DNA from: Planctomycetia bacterium
GTDB taxonomy: Bacteria > Planctomycetota > Phycisphaerae > UBA1845 > Fen-1342
Direction: 5' to 3'
DNA length: 64,000 bases
Assembly (NCBI GenBank): GCA_015709575.1
Contig: CP054190.1
Coordinates: 2,044,616 to 2,108,615, forward strand
Shown here in pieces: positions 25,271 through 32,593 of this stretch. The stretch's first letter is position 1. Every line of letters begins with the position of its first letter. A program made the translations under genes and the position numbers. Under the pieces are notes generated by a model, which made no database searches, had not been told where the DNA came from, and was given only the letters and a program-made list of their open reading frames with translations.

Positions 25271-26296
25271 GTGATCGCCCCGCCGCCCGTTGAGCCTGTC
25301 GCCGCACGCTCGCCCCGTGATCGCGAGCCGCCGCCGCCTGACGCCCTGCTCTGCATCCGCAACCTGCGGGTGCAGTTCGGGTCGCTGCTGGCCGTCAACG
25401 ATGTGAGCTTTACCCTGCGCGCCGGGCAGTTGATGGGTATGATCGGTCCGAACGGTGCGGGCAAGAGCACGACGCTGCGCGCCGCCGCCGGCCTTCAGCC
25501 GCTGACCAGCGGCAGCATTCATGTGATGGGTCACGACGTGACCATCGCGACAACCGATGCCGGCTCGCATCTGGGGTTCGCGCCGGATACGCCGGCCGTT
25601 TATGACCAGCTCACCGTCGAGCAATTCCTGAGTTTTATCGGAGACGCATATCGCCTCGGCAGGCGGCTGACGCTCGAGCGGATCGACTACTGGCTCGAAT
25701 CGCTCTGGCTGGCCGACAAACGCTCCGCGCGGATCGGCACGCTATCGCGCGGCATGCGGCAGCGATTGCAGGTCGCCCGCACGCTCCTGCCTGATCCCAG
25801 CGTGGTGCTGCTGGATGAGCCGGCCGCGGGCCTGGACCCGGCCGGTCGTGTGCAATTCCGGCGCCTATTGGCGGGCCTGCGCGACCAGGGCAAGGCGATT
25901 ATCGTCTCCTCGCACATCCTGGCGGATCTGGCAGAGTATTGCACGCATATCGGTATCATGGGGCACGGCCGGATGCTCCAGTACGGCACGGTCGCGGAAG
26001 TAGCGGCCGGGGCTGGCGGCGACCGCGGCACCTATCGCGTAATGCTGGCAGAGCGGGTCGGCGACCTGGCGGCGCGATTGGCGGCGCTTTGGCCGCCCTC
26101 GGAATCTGCCGATGCGGTACGCGTGGTGTCCTGCGACGGTGACTCGCTGGTTGTGGACGGCCCGATGACACGCGCGGCGGCTGCCGAAATCCTTCGCGCG
26201 ATGCTCCGTTCAGGGCTTGAAGTGTGCGAGTTTCAGGCCTCGCGTCCGGACCTGGAGCAGGCGTACCTGCGAACCGGGCTGCGGCAGGTGGATTGA
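25271..26296 (+). CDS. ABC transporter ATP-binding protein
   Basis: 341 aa, GTG start. Walker A GPNGAGKST (about residues 58-66), Q-loop region, signature LSRGMRQRL (about 160), Walker B VVLLDEPAAGLDP (about 178) and H-loop SSHI are intact. A C-terminal domain of about 90 residues follows, as in the CcmA/NatA-like export group that works with multi-pass ABC-2 permeases. No permease lies beside it: the next 320 bp hold a tandem repeat and then tRNA-Asn. The permease either lies elsewhere or was lost when the island at 26.7 kb arrived. Confidence 0.9.
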   Translation: MIAPPPVEPVAARSPRDREPPPPDALLCIRNLRVQFGSLLAVNDVSFTLRAGQLMGMIGPNGAGKSTTLRAAAGLQPLTSGSIHVMGHDVTIATTDAGSHLGFAPDTPAVYDQLTVEQFLSFIGDAYRLGRRLTLERIDYWLESLWLADKRSARIGTLSRGMRQRLQVARTLLPDPSVVLLDEPAAGLDPAGRVQFRRLLAGLRDQGKAIIVSSHILADLAEYCTHIGIMGHGRMLQYGTVAEVAAGAGGDRGTYRVMLAERVGDLAARLAALWPPSESADAVRVVSCDGDSLVVDGPMTRAAAAEILRAMLRSGLEVCEFQASRPDLEQAYLRTGLRQVD

Positions 26297-26325
26297 CTTC
26301 GCGCGGCCCCCGGGCTTCGCGACTG

Positions 26326-26480
26326 TCCGGAAGGTGAGCTCGTCGCCGGCGGGCAGTTGGGCGCGCGAATAGTCGGCCGCTGAACCTGTCGCGGGTGGGC
26401 AGTCGAGCGAGCGGATCGTCGGCGGCTGAATCTGTCGCGGGTGTGCAGCTGGACTCACGACCGGTCGCTGGCTGAATCCG
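26326..26480. repeat. Imperfect tandem repeat, period 46 bp
   Basis: The element GTCGGC(C/G)GCTGAA(C/T)CTGT begins at 26372 and 26418, and a third, more diverged copy (GTCGCTGGCTGAATC) begins at 26464; spacing is exactly 46 bp each time. GTCGCGGGTGGGCAG at 26388 has a counterpart at 26342. About 3.3 copies fit between the ABC ATPase gene and tRNA-Asn. It has no open frame of note and is not a CRISPR array. The rest of 26297-26616 shows nothing else. Confidence 0.7.
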
Positions 26481-26616
26481 CCACCCGCGTCCCGGAAGGG
26501 TTCAGGCGTGGTGCGATGTAGGCGTTATCGGCGGCGGGTTGACGGAATCCGCGTCGCCGCTATGCTTCGGAGTTCGCCTGCGGCCCAAGCCGTTTAACGG
26601 CTTCCCGCGGGCCTGG

Positions 26617-26688
26617 TCCCCGATAGCTCAATGGTAGAGCAACCGGCTGTTAACCGGTTTGTTGTAGGTTCGAGTCCTACTCGGGGAG
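26617..26688 (+). tRNA. tRNA-Asn (anticodon GTT)
   Basis: The acceptor stem TCCCCGA/TCGGGGA (26617-26623 with 26681-26687) and G73 at 26688, anticodon stem ACCGG/CCGGT with loop CTGTTAA (anticodon GTT), and T-loop GGTTCGAGTCC give a complete 72-nt tRNA. CCA is not encoded. It borders the mobile remnant to its right. Confidence 0.95.
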
Positions 26689-26733
26689 CTAATATTCCGG
26701 TCGCGGAACGACGCGACCGACGAGTTAACGATG

Positions 26734-26770
26734 AACCCCGGGAGAGCGATCTCCCGGGGTTCGTTCGTTT
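26734..26770 (+). terminator. Terminator of the tRNA-Asn transcript
   Basis: A perfect 12-bp stem, AACCCCGGGAGA with TCTCCCGGGGTT (26734-26745 and 26750-26761), with a GCGA loop, is followed by CGTTCGTTT. It lies 46 bp after the tRNA and should end its transcript. Confidence 0.8.
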
Positions 26771-27074
26771 CCGCCAGTATTTGCAAGGGCTTGCGCGCGT
26801 CAAGGCTCTCGGCGGTGGGCCGAGAGAGCGGTCGCGCGAGCGCCGAATCGCAGCGCCCGCCGCCGACCATCCGCCCCGGGCCGAGAGTTCTCTCTTTCTC
26901 TCGTTAACAGACCCCATCCAGTTAGCGCTTAGGGTTGCTCTCGCGCCCCGAGCAACTTGTGTGCTTACTGCCTGCTGGCACCTTCCTGATTCCGCGCTCA
27001 CGGCGCAGCCACGACACAAACGGCAATAGCGAACGAAATGGCGCGAAATAGCGCCGTCCCGATAGACTGATACC
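26771..27074. other. Left flank of the island, no gene seen
   Basis: Between the tRNA-Asn terminator and the SRAP gene I see no convincing open frame. The stretch is less GC-rich than the core (for example TCTCTCTTTCTCTCGTTAAC near 26889). The left boundary of the acquired segment probably lies here. Confidence 0.4.
27040..27055. promoter_or_regulatory. Possible operator before the SRAP gene
   Basis: The inverted repeat GGCGC-GAAATA-GCGCC stands 8 bp before a -10-like TAGACT (27063-27068) that lies just ahead of the ATG at 27075. No good -35 is visible. It could be a repressor site; support is weak. Confidence 0.25.
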
Positions 27075-27701
27075 ATGTGCAACTGGTACCGCCTCAAGGC
27101 TAGGCCCGATGAGCTGATCGATTTGAGGTGGTTGCCGCGCGATACGCGCGTACCCGACATTTCATCGGACTTCTTTCCCGGCATGCCCGTCCCCGTGATT
27201 CGTCGGCACAGCGATGCGCGACAACTCGATGAGATGACTTGGGGTTTTCCAGCGTTCAATGGCGGGCGGCCGATCAACAACACGCGTTCCGAGAAGGCAG
27301 CCTCAAGCCCGTTTTGGAAACGGCACCTCGAAAATCGCTGCCTATTTCCTATCACCGGTGCGATAGAGTGGCAGCACCGGGCCAACCTGCAGACGGGCAA
27401 AGTGCAAAAGATTCCACATATGATCAGCTTCCGCGATGCCGGCATCGGAGCCGTGGCCGGCATCTATGGCGTTGGGCCAGGCGGGGCGTGCTGTTCGATG
27501 ATGACATGCCGCGCGAACCGTCTGTGGTCCACGATTCACAACGCCAAACCCGATGATCCGCGAATGCCGTGTTTCCTGCTTGATCCGGAATCCATCGCGA
27601 CCTGGCTGGACCCCGATCGGTCCTACGAGAGGGCTCTCGACTTGCTCCAGCCGCTGTCCGACAACGCCGACCTGCTGATCGCCGGGCCCAAAGATTTTTG
27701 A
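27075..27701 (+). CDS. SRAP-domain protein (YedK/HMCES family)
   Basis: 208 aa. The family's catalytic Cys is residue 2 (MCNWYRL), followed by NNTRSEKA (Asn and Arg of the site), a Glu in TGAIEW and His in TIHNAKPDDPRMP. SRAP proteins form a thiazolidine DNA-protein crosslink between Cys2 and an abasic site in single-stranded DNA, shielding it from error-prone synthesis. All four key positions are present. It lies 47 bp ahead of the umuD-like gene in a probable operon with umuD-umuC, which fits a DNA-damage cassette. The middle is slightly shorter than E. coli YedK (222 aa). Confidence 0.88.
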   Translation: MCNWYRLKARPDELIDLRWLPRDTRVPDISSDFFPGMPVPVIRRHSDARQLDEMTWGFPAFNGGRPINNTRSEKAASSPFWKRHLENRCLFPITGAIEWQHRANLQTGKVQKIPHMISFRDAGIGAVAGIYGVGPGGACCSMMTCRANRLWSTIHNAKPDDPRMPCFLLDPESIATWLDPDRSYERALDLLQPLSDNADLLIAGPKDF

Positions 27702-27728
27702 TGCACGGATGATTGACGGCGGCCAGAT

Positions 27729-27743
27729 GTTCGTATAATGTTA
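27729..27743 (+). promoter_or_regulatory. Possible SOS box overlapping a -10 element
   Basis: GTTC-N7-GTTA stands 5 bp ahead of the umuD-like ATG at 27749. The alphaproteobacterial LexA site is GTTC-N7-GTTC, so this is one base off. TATAAT (27734-27739) lies inside the spacer, so a bound repressor would block the promoter. The LexA site of this organism is unknown, hence low confidence. Confidence 0.35.
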
Positions 27744-27748
27744 GGTAT

Positions 27749-28075
27749 ATGATACAGCTCCGCGTTCCCATTCTCGGCAATGTAAGTGCCGGCTTCCCCA
27801 AGTCATCGGAGGGTTATGAGGATCACCCGATCAACCTTCAGGATTTGCTGGTTACGCGGCCGGCGGCAACGTTTTTCTTCCGCGTGGTCGGCGACGATCT
27901 ACGCGATCAAGGGGTGCCCGGCGGCGCGGTGCTGGTGGTTGATCGTTCGCTCTCGCTAAAGCCCGGCCGACTGGCCGTCGTAGAGCAGGATGGCGTATTT
28001 ATTGTGCGCAGGCTTCTGGCCCAGGATTCGGCGACGATCTGCGGCATCGTGACTGCCGCGATCGTGAGATTGTGA
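27749..28075 (+). CDS. UmuD-like protein without the Ser-Lys catalytic dyad
   Basis: 108 aa from the ATG at 27749. It aligns over its length with UmuD: the cleavage-type Ala-Gly bond (A14-G15 in VSAGFP), INLQDLL, PAATFFFRVVG, and VLVVDRSL. The catalytic Ser of GDSM (E. coli S60) is Asp here (VVGDDL, D50), and the catalytic Lys (K97 in TVKKL) is Arg (IVRRL, R87). Only 13 residues precede the cleavage-type Ala, against 23 in E. coli. It should therefore be unable to cleave itself and may act as a pre-shortened partner of the polymerase. It ends 6 bp before umuC. The identity of the fold is firm; the function is inferred. Confidence 0.85.
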   Translation: MIQLRVPILGNVSAGFPKSSEGYEDHPINLQDLLVTRPAATFFFRVVGDDLRDQGVPGGAVLVVDRSLSLKPGRLAVVEQDGVFIVRRLLAQDSATICGIVTAAIVRL

Positions 28076-28081
28076 CCCACC

Positions 28082-29371
28082 ATGCTGGCGCACGTGGACG
28101 CCAACAACTTTTACGCCTCCTGCGAGCAGGTCTTTAATCCCGCGCTACGCGGCAAGCCAGTCGTGGTGCTCTCCAATAACGACGGCGTCGTCGTGGCGCG
28201 CTCTGTCGAGGCAAAGGCGCTCGGCATCGACATGGCCCGGCCGTACTTCGAGATCGAATCGCTGCTGAAGCAGCGCCACGTCCACGTTCTGAGCAGCAAC
28301 TACACGCTTTACGATGACATGAGCAACCGGCTAGCGGACATTTACCGCCATGCCACCGATCACGTCGAAGTGTACTCCATCGACGAGTGCTTCCTGTCGT
28401 TCGACGACATCCGCCGCAGCGATCTCATCAACCACGGCCGGGACTTGCGCTACACCGTATTGCGCTGGACCGGTCTCGGCGTGGGCGTCGGCATCGCCCC
28501 ATCCAAGACCCTGGCCAAGCTGGCGAACCACCTGGCCAAGCGTGTCCCTGAAAACGCAGGTGTCTGTGTGTTGGTCAATGAAGAGGCGATTACTGCGGCA
28601 CTGGCACAGGTGGAATTGACCGATCTGTGGGGGATATCAGGCGGGTTCCAGCGCCGCCTCGCGGGACTTGGCATTCACTCGCCGCTGGAGCTGCGCGCTG
28701 CTGATCCGCATCGCGTCCGCAAGGGCCTGGGCGTGGTCGGCCAGCGCATCGTCTTCGAGTTGCGCGGCGAATCCTGCCTGCCGCTGGAGCTGATTGTCCC
28801 CGACAAGCAGAACATCTGCTGTTCGCGCTCATTTGGTCAGGAAACCCGCAACTTCGATGAGCTGCGCGAAGCGGTCTGCACCTTTGCTTCGCAAGCCGCC
28901 GTCAAGCTGCGCCGTCAGGATTTGGCCGCCGGCGCGGTGTCCGTGTTCATCGGCACGAACATTCACGCCCCCGTCGAGCAGTATCACAACAGCTACGGCG
29001 TCAGCCTGGCGGTGCCCTCCTTTGACACCCGCGAGATCGCACGCGCGGCGGTCTACTGCCTGAGCCATATCCATCGACCACAGCACTCCTGCAAGAAGGC
29101 GGGGGTGATGCTCCACGGGCTGCTCAAGCGCTTGCACATCCAACCCCACCTGTTTGATCAGCGCGATCATGAGCGCGACCGCCGACTAATGCTGACGATG
29201 GACCGGATTAATCGCGACTATGGCCGTGGAACAATCCGCATCAGTGCGGCGGCGGCGTTTGAACTTATGCCGGGGCGCACGGTCGCCTGGCGGGGCCGGT
29301 GCGAGCAACGATCTCCGCGTTACACCACGCGCTGGGACGAGTTGCCGTTAGCGAGGGCGCAAGCCCCCTGA
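28082..29371 (+). CDS. umuC: Y-family DNA polymerase, UmuC
   Basis: 429 aa, full length for UmuC (E. coli 422). Metal-binding acid residues are in [10 protein letters not shown] (D6) and SIDECFL (about residues 100-106). The helix-hairpin-helix region [20 protein letters not shown] lies near 182-202, and the little-finger domain and the UmuC ending [14 protein letters not shown] are present. It should perform translesion synthesis as part of a Pol V-like complex. It follows the umuD-like gene by 6 bp, within an SRAP-umuD-umuC operon. The codon pattern does not differ clearly from the core. Confidence 0.93.
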   Translation: MLAHVDANNFYASCEQVFNPALRGKPVVVLSNNDGVVVARSVEAKALGIDMARPYFEIESLLKQRHVHVLSSNYTLYDDMSNRLADIYRHATDHVEVYSIDECFLSFDDIRRSDLINHGRDLRYTVLRWTGLGVGVGIAPSKTLAKLANHLAKRVPENAGVCVLVNEEAITAALAQVELTDLWGISGGFQRRLAGLGIHSPLELRAADPHRVRKGLGVVGQRIVFELRGESCLPLELIVPDKQNICCSRSFGQETRNFDELREAVCTFASQAAVKLRRQDLAAGAVSVFIGTNIHAPVEQYHNSYGVSLAVPSFDTREIARAAVYCLSHIHRPQHSCKKAGVMLHGLLKRLHIQPHLFDQRDHERDRRLMLTMDRINRDYGRGTIRISAAAAFELMPGRTVAWRGRCEQRSPRYTTRWDELPLARAQAP

Positions 29372-29436
29372 TAGCCACACGGCAGTTATTGTCGCCGATA
29401 CTCATGCGGCCCTCTCACGTACAATTTCTCACCACC

Positions 29437-29452
29437 TGGTTAACGCCCTGCG
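29437..29452. repeat. 16-bp direct repeat, copy 1
   Basis: TGGTTAACGCC(C)TGCG recurs at 29771-29786 with one mismatch (T for C). The copies lie ahead of the small gene at 29553 and ahead of the DUF2924 gene, so they could be protein sites or leftover recombination sites. Confidence 0.45.
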
Positions 29453-29552
29453 TATGTAATAGATAGAGGCTCGCGCTCGCGGGCCGACATCCCGCCGGAC
29501 GACGCACCAGCCGCGGAGCGGAGGACGTCGTCGGCATCGACTCTGCGGAGAG

Positions 29553-29777
29553 ATGCCGATGGCCACGCGCCGCATCATCATCGACCCATCCCATCCTGCG
29601 ACGATGACGCCCGAGCAACGCCGCGCCGAACTGGCGGCCATCCTCGCCGGAGGCGTCATCCGCCACTTCGAGCAGCGACATCTCGCCGCCATCCCGATGT
29701 CGCAAAACGCGGCAGATTCCGGCGAAAGTCGCCTTGAGGTTCCTCCCGACCCTCGCCCTTATGGACCCCGTGGTTAA
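29553..29777 (+). CDS. Small protein of the DUF2924-recombinase module
   Basis: 74 aa. Hydrophilic, with TPEQRRAELAAILAGGVIRHFEQRH, a helical stretch. Small proteins with this central segment commonly stand just before DUF2924 and a serine recombinase in phage- or ICE-like modules of proteobacteria and planctomycetes; this one has the same place. GGAGAG precedes ATGs at 29553 and 29559; the second has the better spacing. Function unknown. Confidence 0.6.
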   Translation: MPMATRRIIIDPSHPATMTPEQRRAELAAILAGGVIRHFEQRHLAAIPMSQNAADSGESRLEVPPDPRPYGPRG

Positions 29778-29786
29778 CGCCTTGCG
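29771..29786. repeat. 16-bp direct repeat, copy 2
   Basis: TGGTTAACGCC(T)TGCG, the partner of 29437-29452. It ends 24 bp before the ATG of the DUF2924 gene. Confidence 0.45.
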
Positions 29787-29810
29787 AGAGCGCGAGAGAA
29801 AGGAGAACGC

Positions 29811-30317
29811 ATGGCGCTGAACGTTGCGAAAGAGATCGCCGCGCTAAAGAGCATGACCGTGGGGCAGCTCCGCGAGAAGTACCAGACGGTCTTCGGCGAA
29901 CCGACGCAGGCCGGCAACAAGGACTTTCTGTTCAAGCGGATTGTCTGGCGGCTTCAGTCGTTGGCTGAGGGCGACCTGTCGGAGCGGGCACGCAAACGCG
30001 CGGCCGAGATCGCGCGCGACGCCGACATCCGCATGACGATTCCGAAGCCGCCGAAGACTAGCGCCGGCGCGGAACGCCGCACCGTCGCCGCGCCCGCGGC
30101 GCTTGGCGACGACCGGCTGCCGATCCCCGGAACCGTTCTCACCCGAACGTATCGTGGCCGGGCGCACCATGTGACCGTGCTGCCGAAGGGCTTCGACTAC
30201 GACGGCGAGGTCTACCGGACGCTCACCGCCGTCGCCAGGAAGATCACCGGCTCACACTGGAACGGGTTCCTGTTTTTCGGGTTGGTGAAGCCCGGCGCGG
30301 AGGCGACGGATGAGTAA
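29811..30317 (+). CDS. DUF2924 family protein
   Basis: 168 aa. The N-terminal half is helical (MTVGQLREKYQTVFGEPTQ, then KDFLFKRIVWRLQ), and the C-terminal half is the conserved DUF2924 core: PIPGTVLTRTYRGRAHHVTVLPKGFDY, ARKITGSHWNGFLFFGL. The family travels with large serine recombinases and is thought to aid them or to bind DNA, but no role is proven. AAAGGAGAA lies before the ATG. Its last codons overlap the recombinase start by 8 bp, so the two were translated together. Confidence 0.85.
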   Translation: MALNVAKEIAALKSMTVGQLREKYQTVFGEPTQAGNKDFLFKRIVWRLQSLAEGDLSERARKRAAEIARDADIRMTIPKPPKTSAGAERRTVAAPAALGDDRLPIPGTVLTRTYRGRAHHVTVLPKGFDYDGEVYRTLTAVARKITGSHWNGFLFFGLVKPGAEATDE

Positions 30318-30574
30318 ACGCCGCCCGACGACCGCGCCGCCGACCAAGGTCATCCGCTGCGCCATCTACACGCGCAAGAGCACTGAGGAGGGGCTCGAGC
30401 AAGAATTCAATTCGCTCGACGCGCAGCGCGAATCGGGCGAGGCGTACATCACCAGCCAGAAGGCCGAGGGCTGGGTCTGCCTGCCGGACCGCTACGACGA
30501 TGGCGGCTACACCGGTGGAAACATGGACCGGCCGGCTTTGAAGCGCCTGTTTGAGGACATTGAGGCCGGCCGGG
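30310..30574 (+). pseudogene. Serine recombinase, 3'-truncated
   Basis: The first 88 codons match the resolvase catalytic domain of large serine recombinases: CAIYTRKSTEEGLEQEF with the nucleophile Ser, SLDAQRESGEAYI, and DDGGYTGGNMDRPALKRL. After EAGRV, where family members go on with a Val-rich strand and VDRLSR, the frame enters the antisense of the neighbouring redoxin gene and stops at 30651. The rest of the usual 500 or so residues, including the DNA-binding part, is missing. The break at about 30574 is the right edge of the island. The product cannot be an active recombinase. Confidence 0.85.
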
Positions 30575-31504
30575 TCACCGCCGAACCGCGCGGAGGATCT
30601 CCTCCGCCGTTGCCCGCGCCTGCACGCGCGTCGATGCCTGCCGCCAGGTAATCCGCCGATTCGCATCCACGATCATCACCGCCGGAATCGCAAGATCGCC
30701 CTTGCGCGCCCCGGCCAGCCAGCCGCCCTCGCCGCCCCCGCGACTGGCGCCCGCCCCCACGTGCCGCAATCCCAGCGCGTCGACCAGTACCCCGCCCGTG
30801 TCGCTGAGCACCGGAAACGGCAGCCGGTTGTACTCAGCCGTCACGCGCGCCAGCGCGGGCGGGTCCATGGACACGGCGACAAGCCGCACTCCGGCGGCGC
30901 GAAGCGCGGCGTCGGCCGCCGCCAGTCGTCTCAGGTGTGCCGCGCAGGACGGGTCGCGCCCGGTGCGATAAAAAACCAGCGCAAGGAGGCCTGATTGCCC
31001 GGAATCGCCGGCCACCCGCGGACCGACCTCCACTCCCACGCCGCCGTTTCGGTCGAGCTCCGTGGCGTGTATCAACCCGCCCTCGACTCCTGGCTCGCGC
31101 CTCAACAACCCATCCAGCGTCCACCACGCGCCGCTCGAGTCCGGCAATGTGAACTCTGGACAGTTGAAGCGGAGGAACTCCGCTCGCGGTGCGGGCAGAC
31201 GGGACAGTACGATAAATCCGAACAGGAAGTGTGCCGCCCACACCCAGCAGAACACGGCCGCCGCGCGCGGCATCAATCTCCGCGTTGACCTCCAAGCGGC
31301 GATGGCGAGTACGCTCGACGCAATGACGAGCGCTCCCCCGATCACCGCCCATCGCTGCAAAACTTCAATTTCGCCCGCCACGATGTTGAGCGGCACGGCA
31401 GCCAGCGCCAGCGCTACCCCCAAGCCAGCGCACCACGAGCTGCGGCGCTCGCGCAATACGGCGGCCGATTGACCGGAATCCGTTCCAGCAATAACGGGCG
31501 TCAT
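30575..31504 (-). CDS. Membrane-anchored redoxin-like protein without peroxidatic Cys
   Basis: 309 aa. Three hydrophobic segments (about 27-42, 50-69 and 82-101) precede a redoxin/AhpC-TSA domain (about 113-305): FTLPDSSGAWWTLDGLL, LLALVFYRTGRDPSCAAHL, VRLVAVSMDPPALARV, FPVLSDTGGVLVDALGLRHVG. In the family the strand ends FYRGxWCPxC; here Asp stands in the first Cys place (GRDPSC) and only the second Cys is kept. Peroxidase action is thus unlikely by the usual route. An insert (residues 135-165) enlarges the first loop. The stop codon lies exactly at the island junction, yet the ending looks natural. Confidence 0.68.
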   Translation of the reverse strand: MTPVIAGTDSGQSAAVLRERRSSWCAGLGVALALAAVPLNIVAGEIEVLQRWAVIGGALVIASSVLAIAAWRSTRRLMPRAAAVFCWVWAAHFLFGFIVLSRLPAPRAEFLRFNCPEFTLPDSSGAWWTLDGLLRREPGVEGGLIHATELDRNGGVGVEVGPRVAGDSGQSGLLALVFYRTGRDPSCAAHLRRLAAADAALRAAGVRLVAVSMDPPALARVTAEYNRLPFPVLSDTGGVLVDALGLRHVGAGASRGGGEGGWLAGARKGDLAIPAVMIVDANRRITWRQASTRVQARATAEEILRAVRR

Positions 31505-31529
31505 GATCGGAACTCACGGGATACGGCGC

Positions 31530-32333
31530 TCACCGCGGGCGGCGCTTGTACGCCGGCGGCTTCGGCTTGGCCGGCGCGCGCGACGCCTTTGCGGGGCGCG
31601 GGCGGGCCTTGCCGGGCGTGCGGTCCGGCTGAGCGGCCTCCGGCGCTTTTGGCGCGCCGGTTCCCGGCACGCTTTCATCGGAGTTGCGGGGCGCGCGAGG
31701 ACCGCGAGCCGGATCGTCCGGCGCTCGCCCACCGGGCGACGACCCCATCGGGTTCTTCGGCGCCGACCCGGCCGGGCGACTGGATGATGCGTCCATCGCC
31801 GCTGGCGGCGTCTCGATCAACCGCAGCAGGTCGGCAATGCTCGACCCGCCGCAACGCAGCACCGCCTCAAACAACCGGCTCATCCCGGCCAGAAACGATC
31901 TCAGGTGCTCGAGCCGCTTGCGGCACTCGGCGATGCGGGCGGGATCGGCGTCGGCCGGCGCGGAACCTTCCATCACCTGCAGACAGCGGTCGATCGTCGC
32001 TACGATCGGCTCAACCTCGCGCCGCCGCCGCTCGCGCATGATCGTCTCGAACATGTGCCAGATATCCGTATCAGCCTGAAAGTACTCCTTGCGATCGCCC
32101 AGCTTGTGCACCCGGCGAATCAGCCCCCAATCGACCAGCCCGCGCAGGTTCATCGACGCGTTTCCGCGCGAGATCTGCAATTGCTGCATCACGTCATCGG
32201 TGCACAGCGGCTCGGTGGAGATGAACAGCAGCGCGTGGATCTCAGCCATGGTGCGATTGATGCCCCAGTAGCCGGACATCTCGCCCCAGTGCCGAACCAG
32301 CGAATTGCGAACCTCGTCAAACGCGCCGCGCAT
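31530..32333 (-). CDS. GbsR/MarR-like transcriptional regulator with basic tail
   Basis: 267 aa from the ATG at 32333. Residues 10-165 match GbsR-type winged-helix regulators: LVRHWGEMSGYWGINRTMAEIHALLFIS, then LCTDDVMQQLQISRGNASMNLRGLVDWGLIRRV (recognition helix) and EYFQADTDIWHMFETIMRERRRRE. The last 95 residues are Pro/Ala/Arg/Lys-rich and disordered, which is unusual for the family and may add non-specific DNA binding. It faces mltA across 260 bp that hold two palindromes close to its own start, so it may control itself and perhaps mltA. Ligand unknown. Confidence 0.78.
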   Translation of the reverse strand: MRGAFDEVRNSLVRHWGEMSGYWGINRTMAEIHALLFISTEPLCTDDVMQQLQISRGNASMNLRGLVDWGLIRRVHKLGDRKEYFQADTDIWHMFETIMRERRRREVEPIVATIDRCLQVMEGSAPADADPARIAECRKRLEHLRSFLAGMSRLFEAVLRCGGSSIADLLRLIETPPAAMDASSSRPAGSAPKNPMGSSPGGRAPDDPARGPRAPRNSDESVPGTGAPKAPEAAQPDRTPGKARPRPAKASRAPAKPKPPAYKRRPR

Positions 32334-32357
32334 GAGGCACGCTCCTCCACCCCCTAT

Positions 32358-32394
32358 TTTCAATCCCTTTTGAAATATACCGCATGTTTCGAAA
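32358..32394. promoter_or_regulatory. Palindromic sites in the gbsR-like/mltA divergent region
   Basis: TTTCAA-N6-TTGAAA (32358-32375) and TTTCGAAA (32387-32394) stand 24-61 bp ahead of the regulator's start in an AT-rich island within GC-rich surroundings. Winged-helix dimers of the MarR/GbsR type bind such sites, so autoregulation is a fair guess. Confidence 0.4.
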
Positions 32395-32593
32395 ATATCA
32401 ATCCGGGCGCGCGGGCGCCCGTCCGCCGAACAGCACCAGTTCGCGTTGGTCAACGCCGCGCGGCGCTCGCCGTTATCCGCTTGCGGGCGACTTCGCCCGC
32501 GTGGAGAATCCGGCCGGACACGGAGGTCGGCGGCCGCGGCGATTCTGCGCCGGCGGTCCGACCCGCCCTGATGCACGCGGAAGGAGCCGTCGA

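Noticed and set aside
26326-26480. CRISPR array in the 46-bp period repeat
   Set aside because: Similarity extends through most of each unit instead of alternating repeat and unique spacer, only three copies exist, and no cas gene is present.
26617-30577. attL/attR pair from integration into tRNA-Asn
   Set aside because: I looked for the 3' end of the tRNA near the recombinase break and found no second copy; serine recombinases also seldom use tRNA ends.
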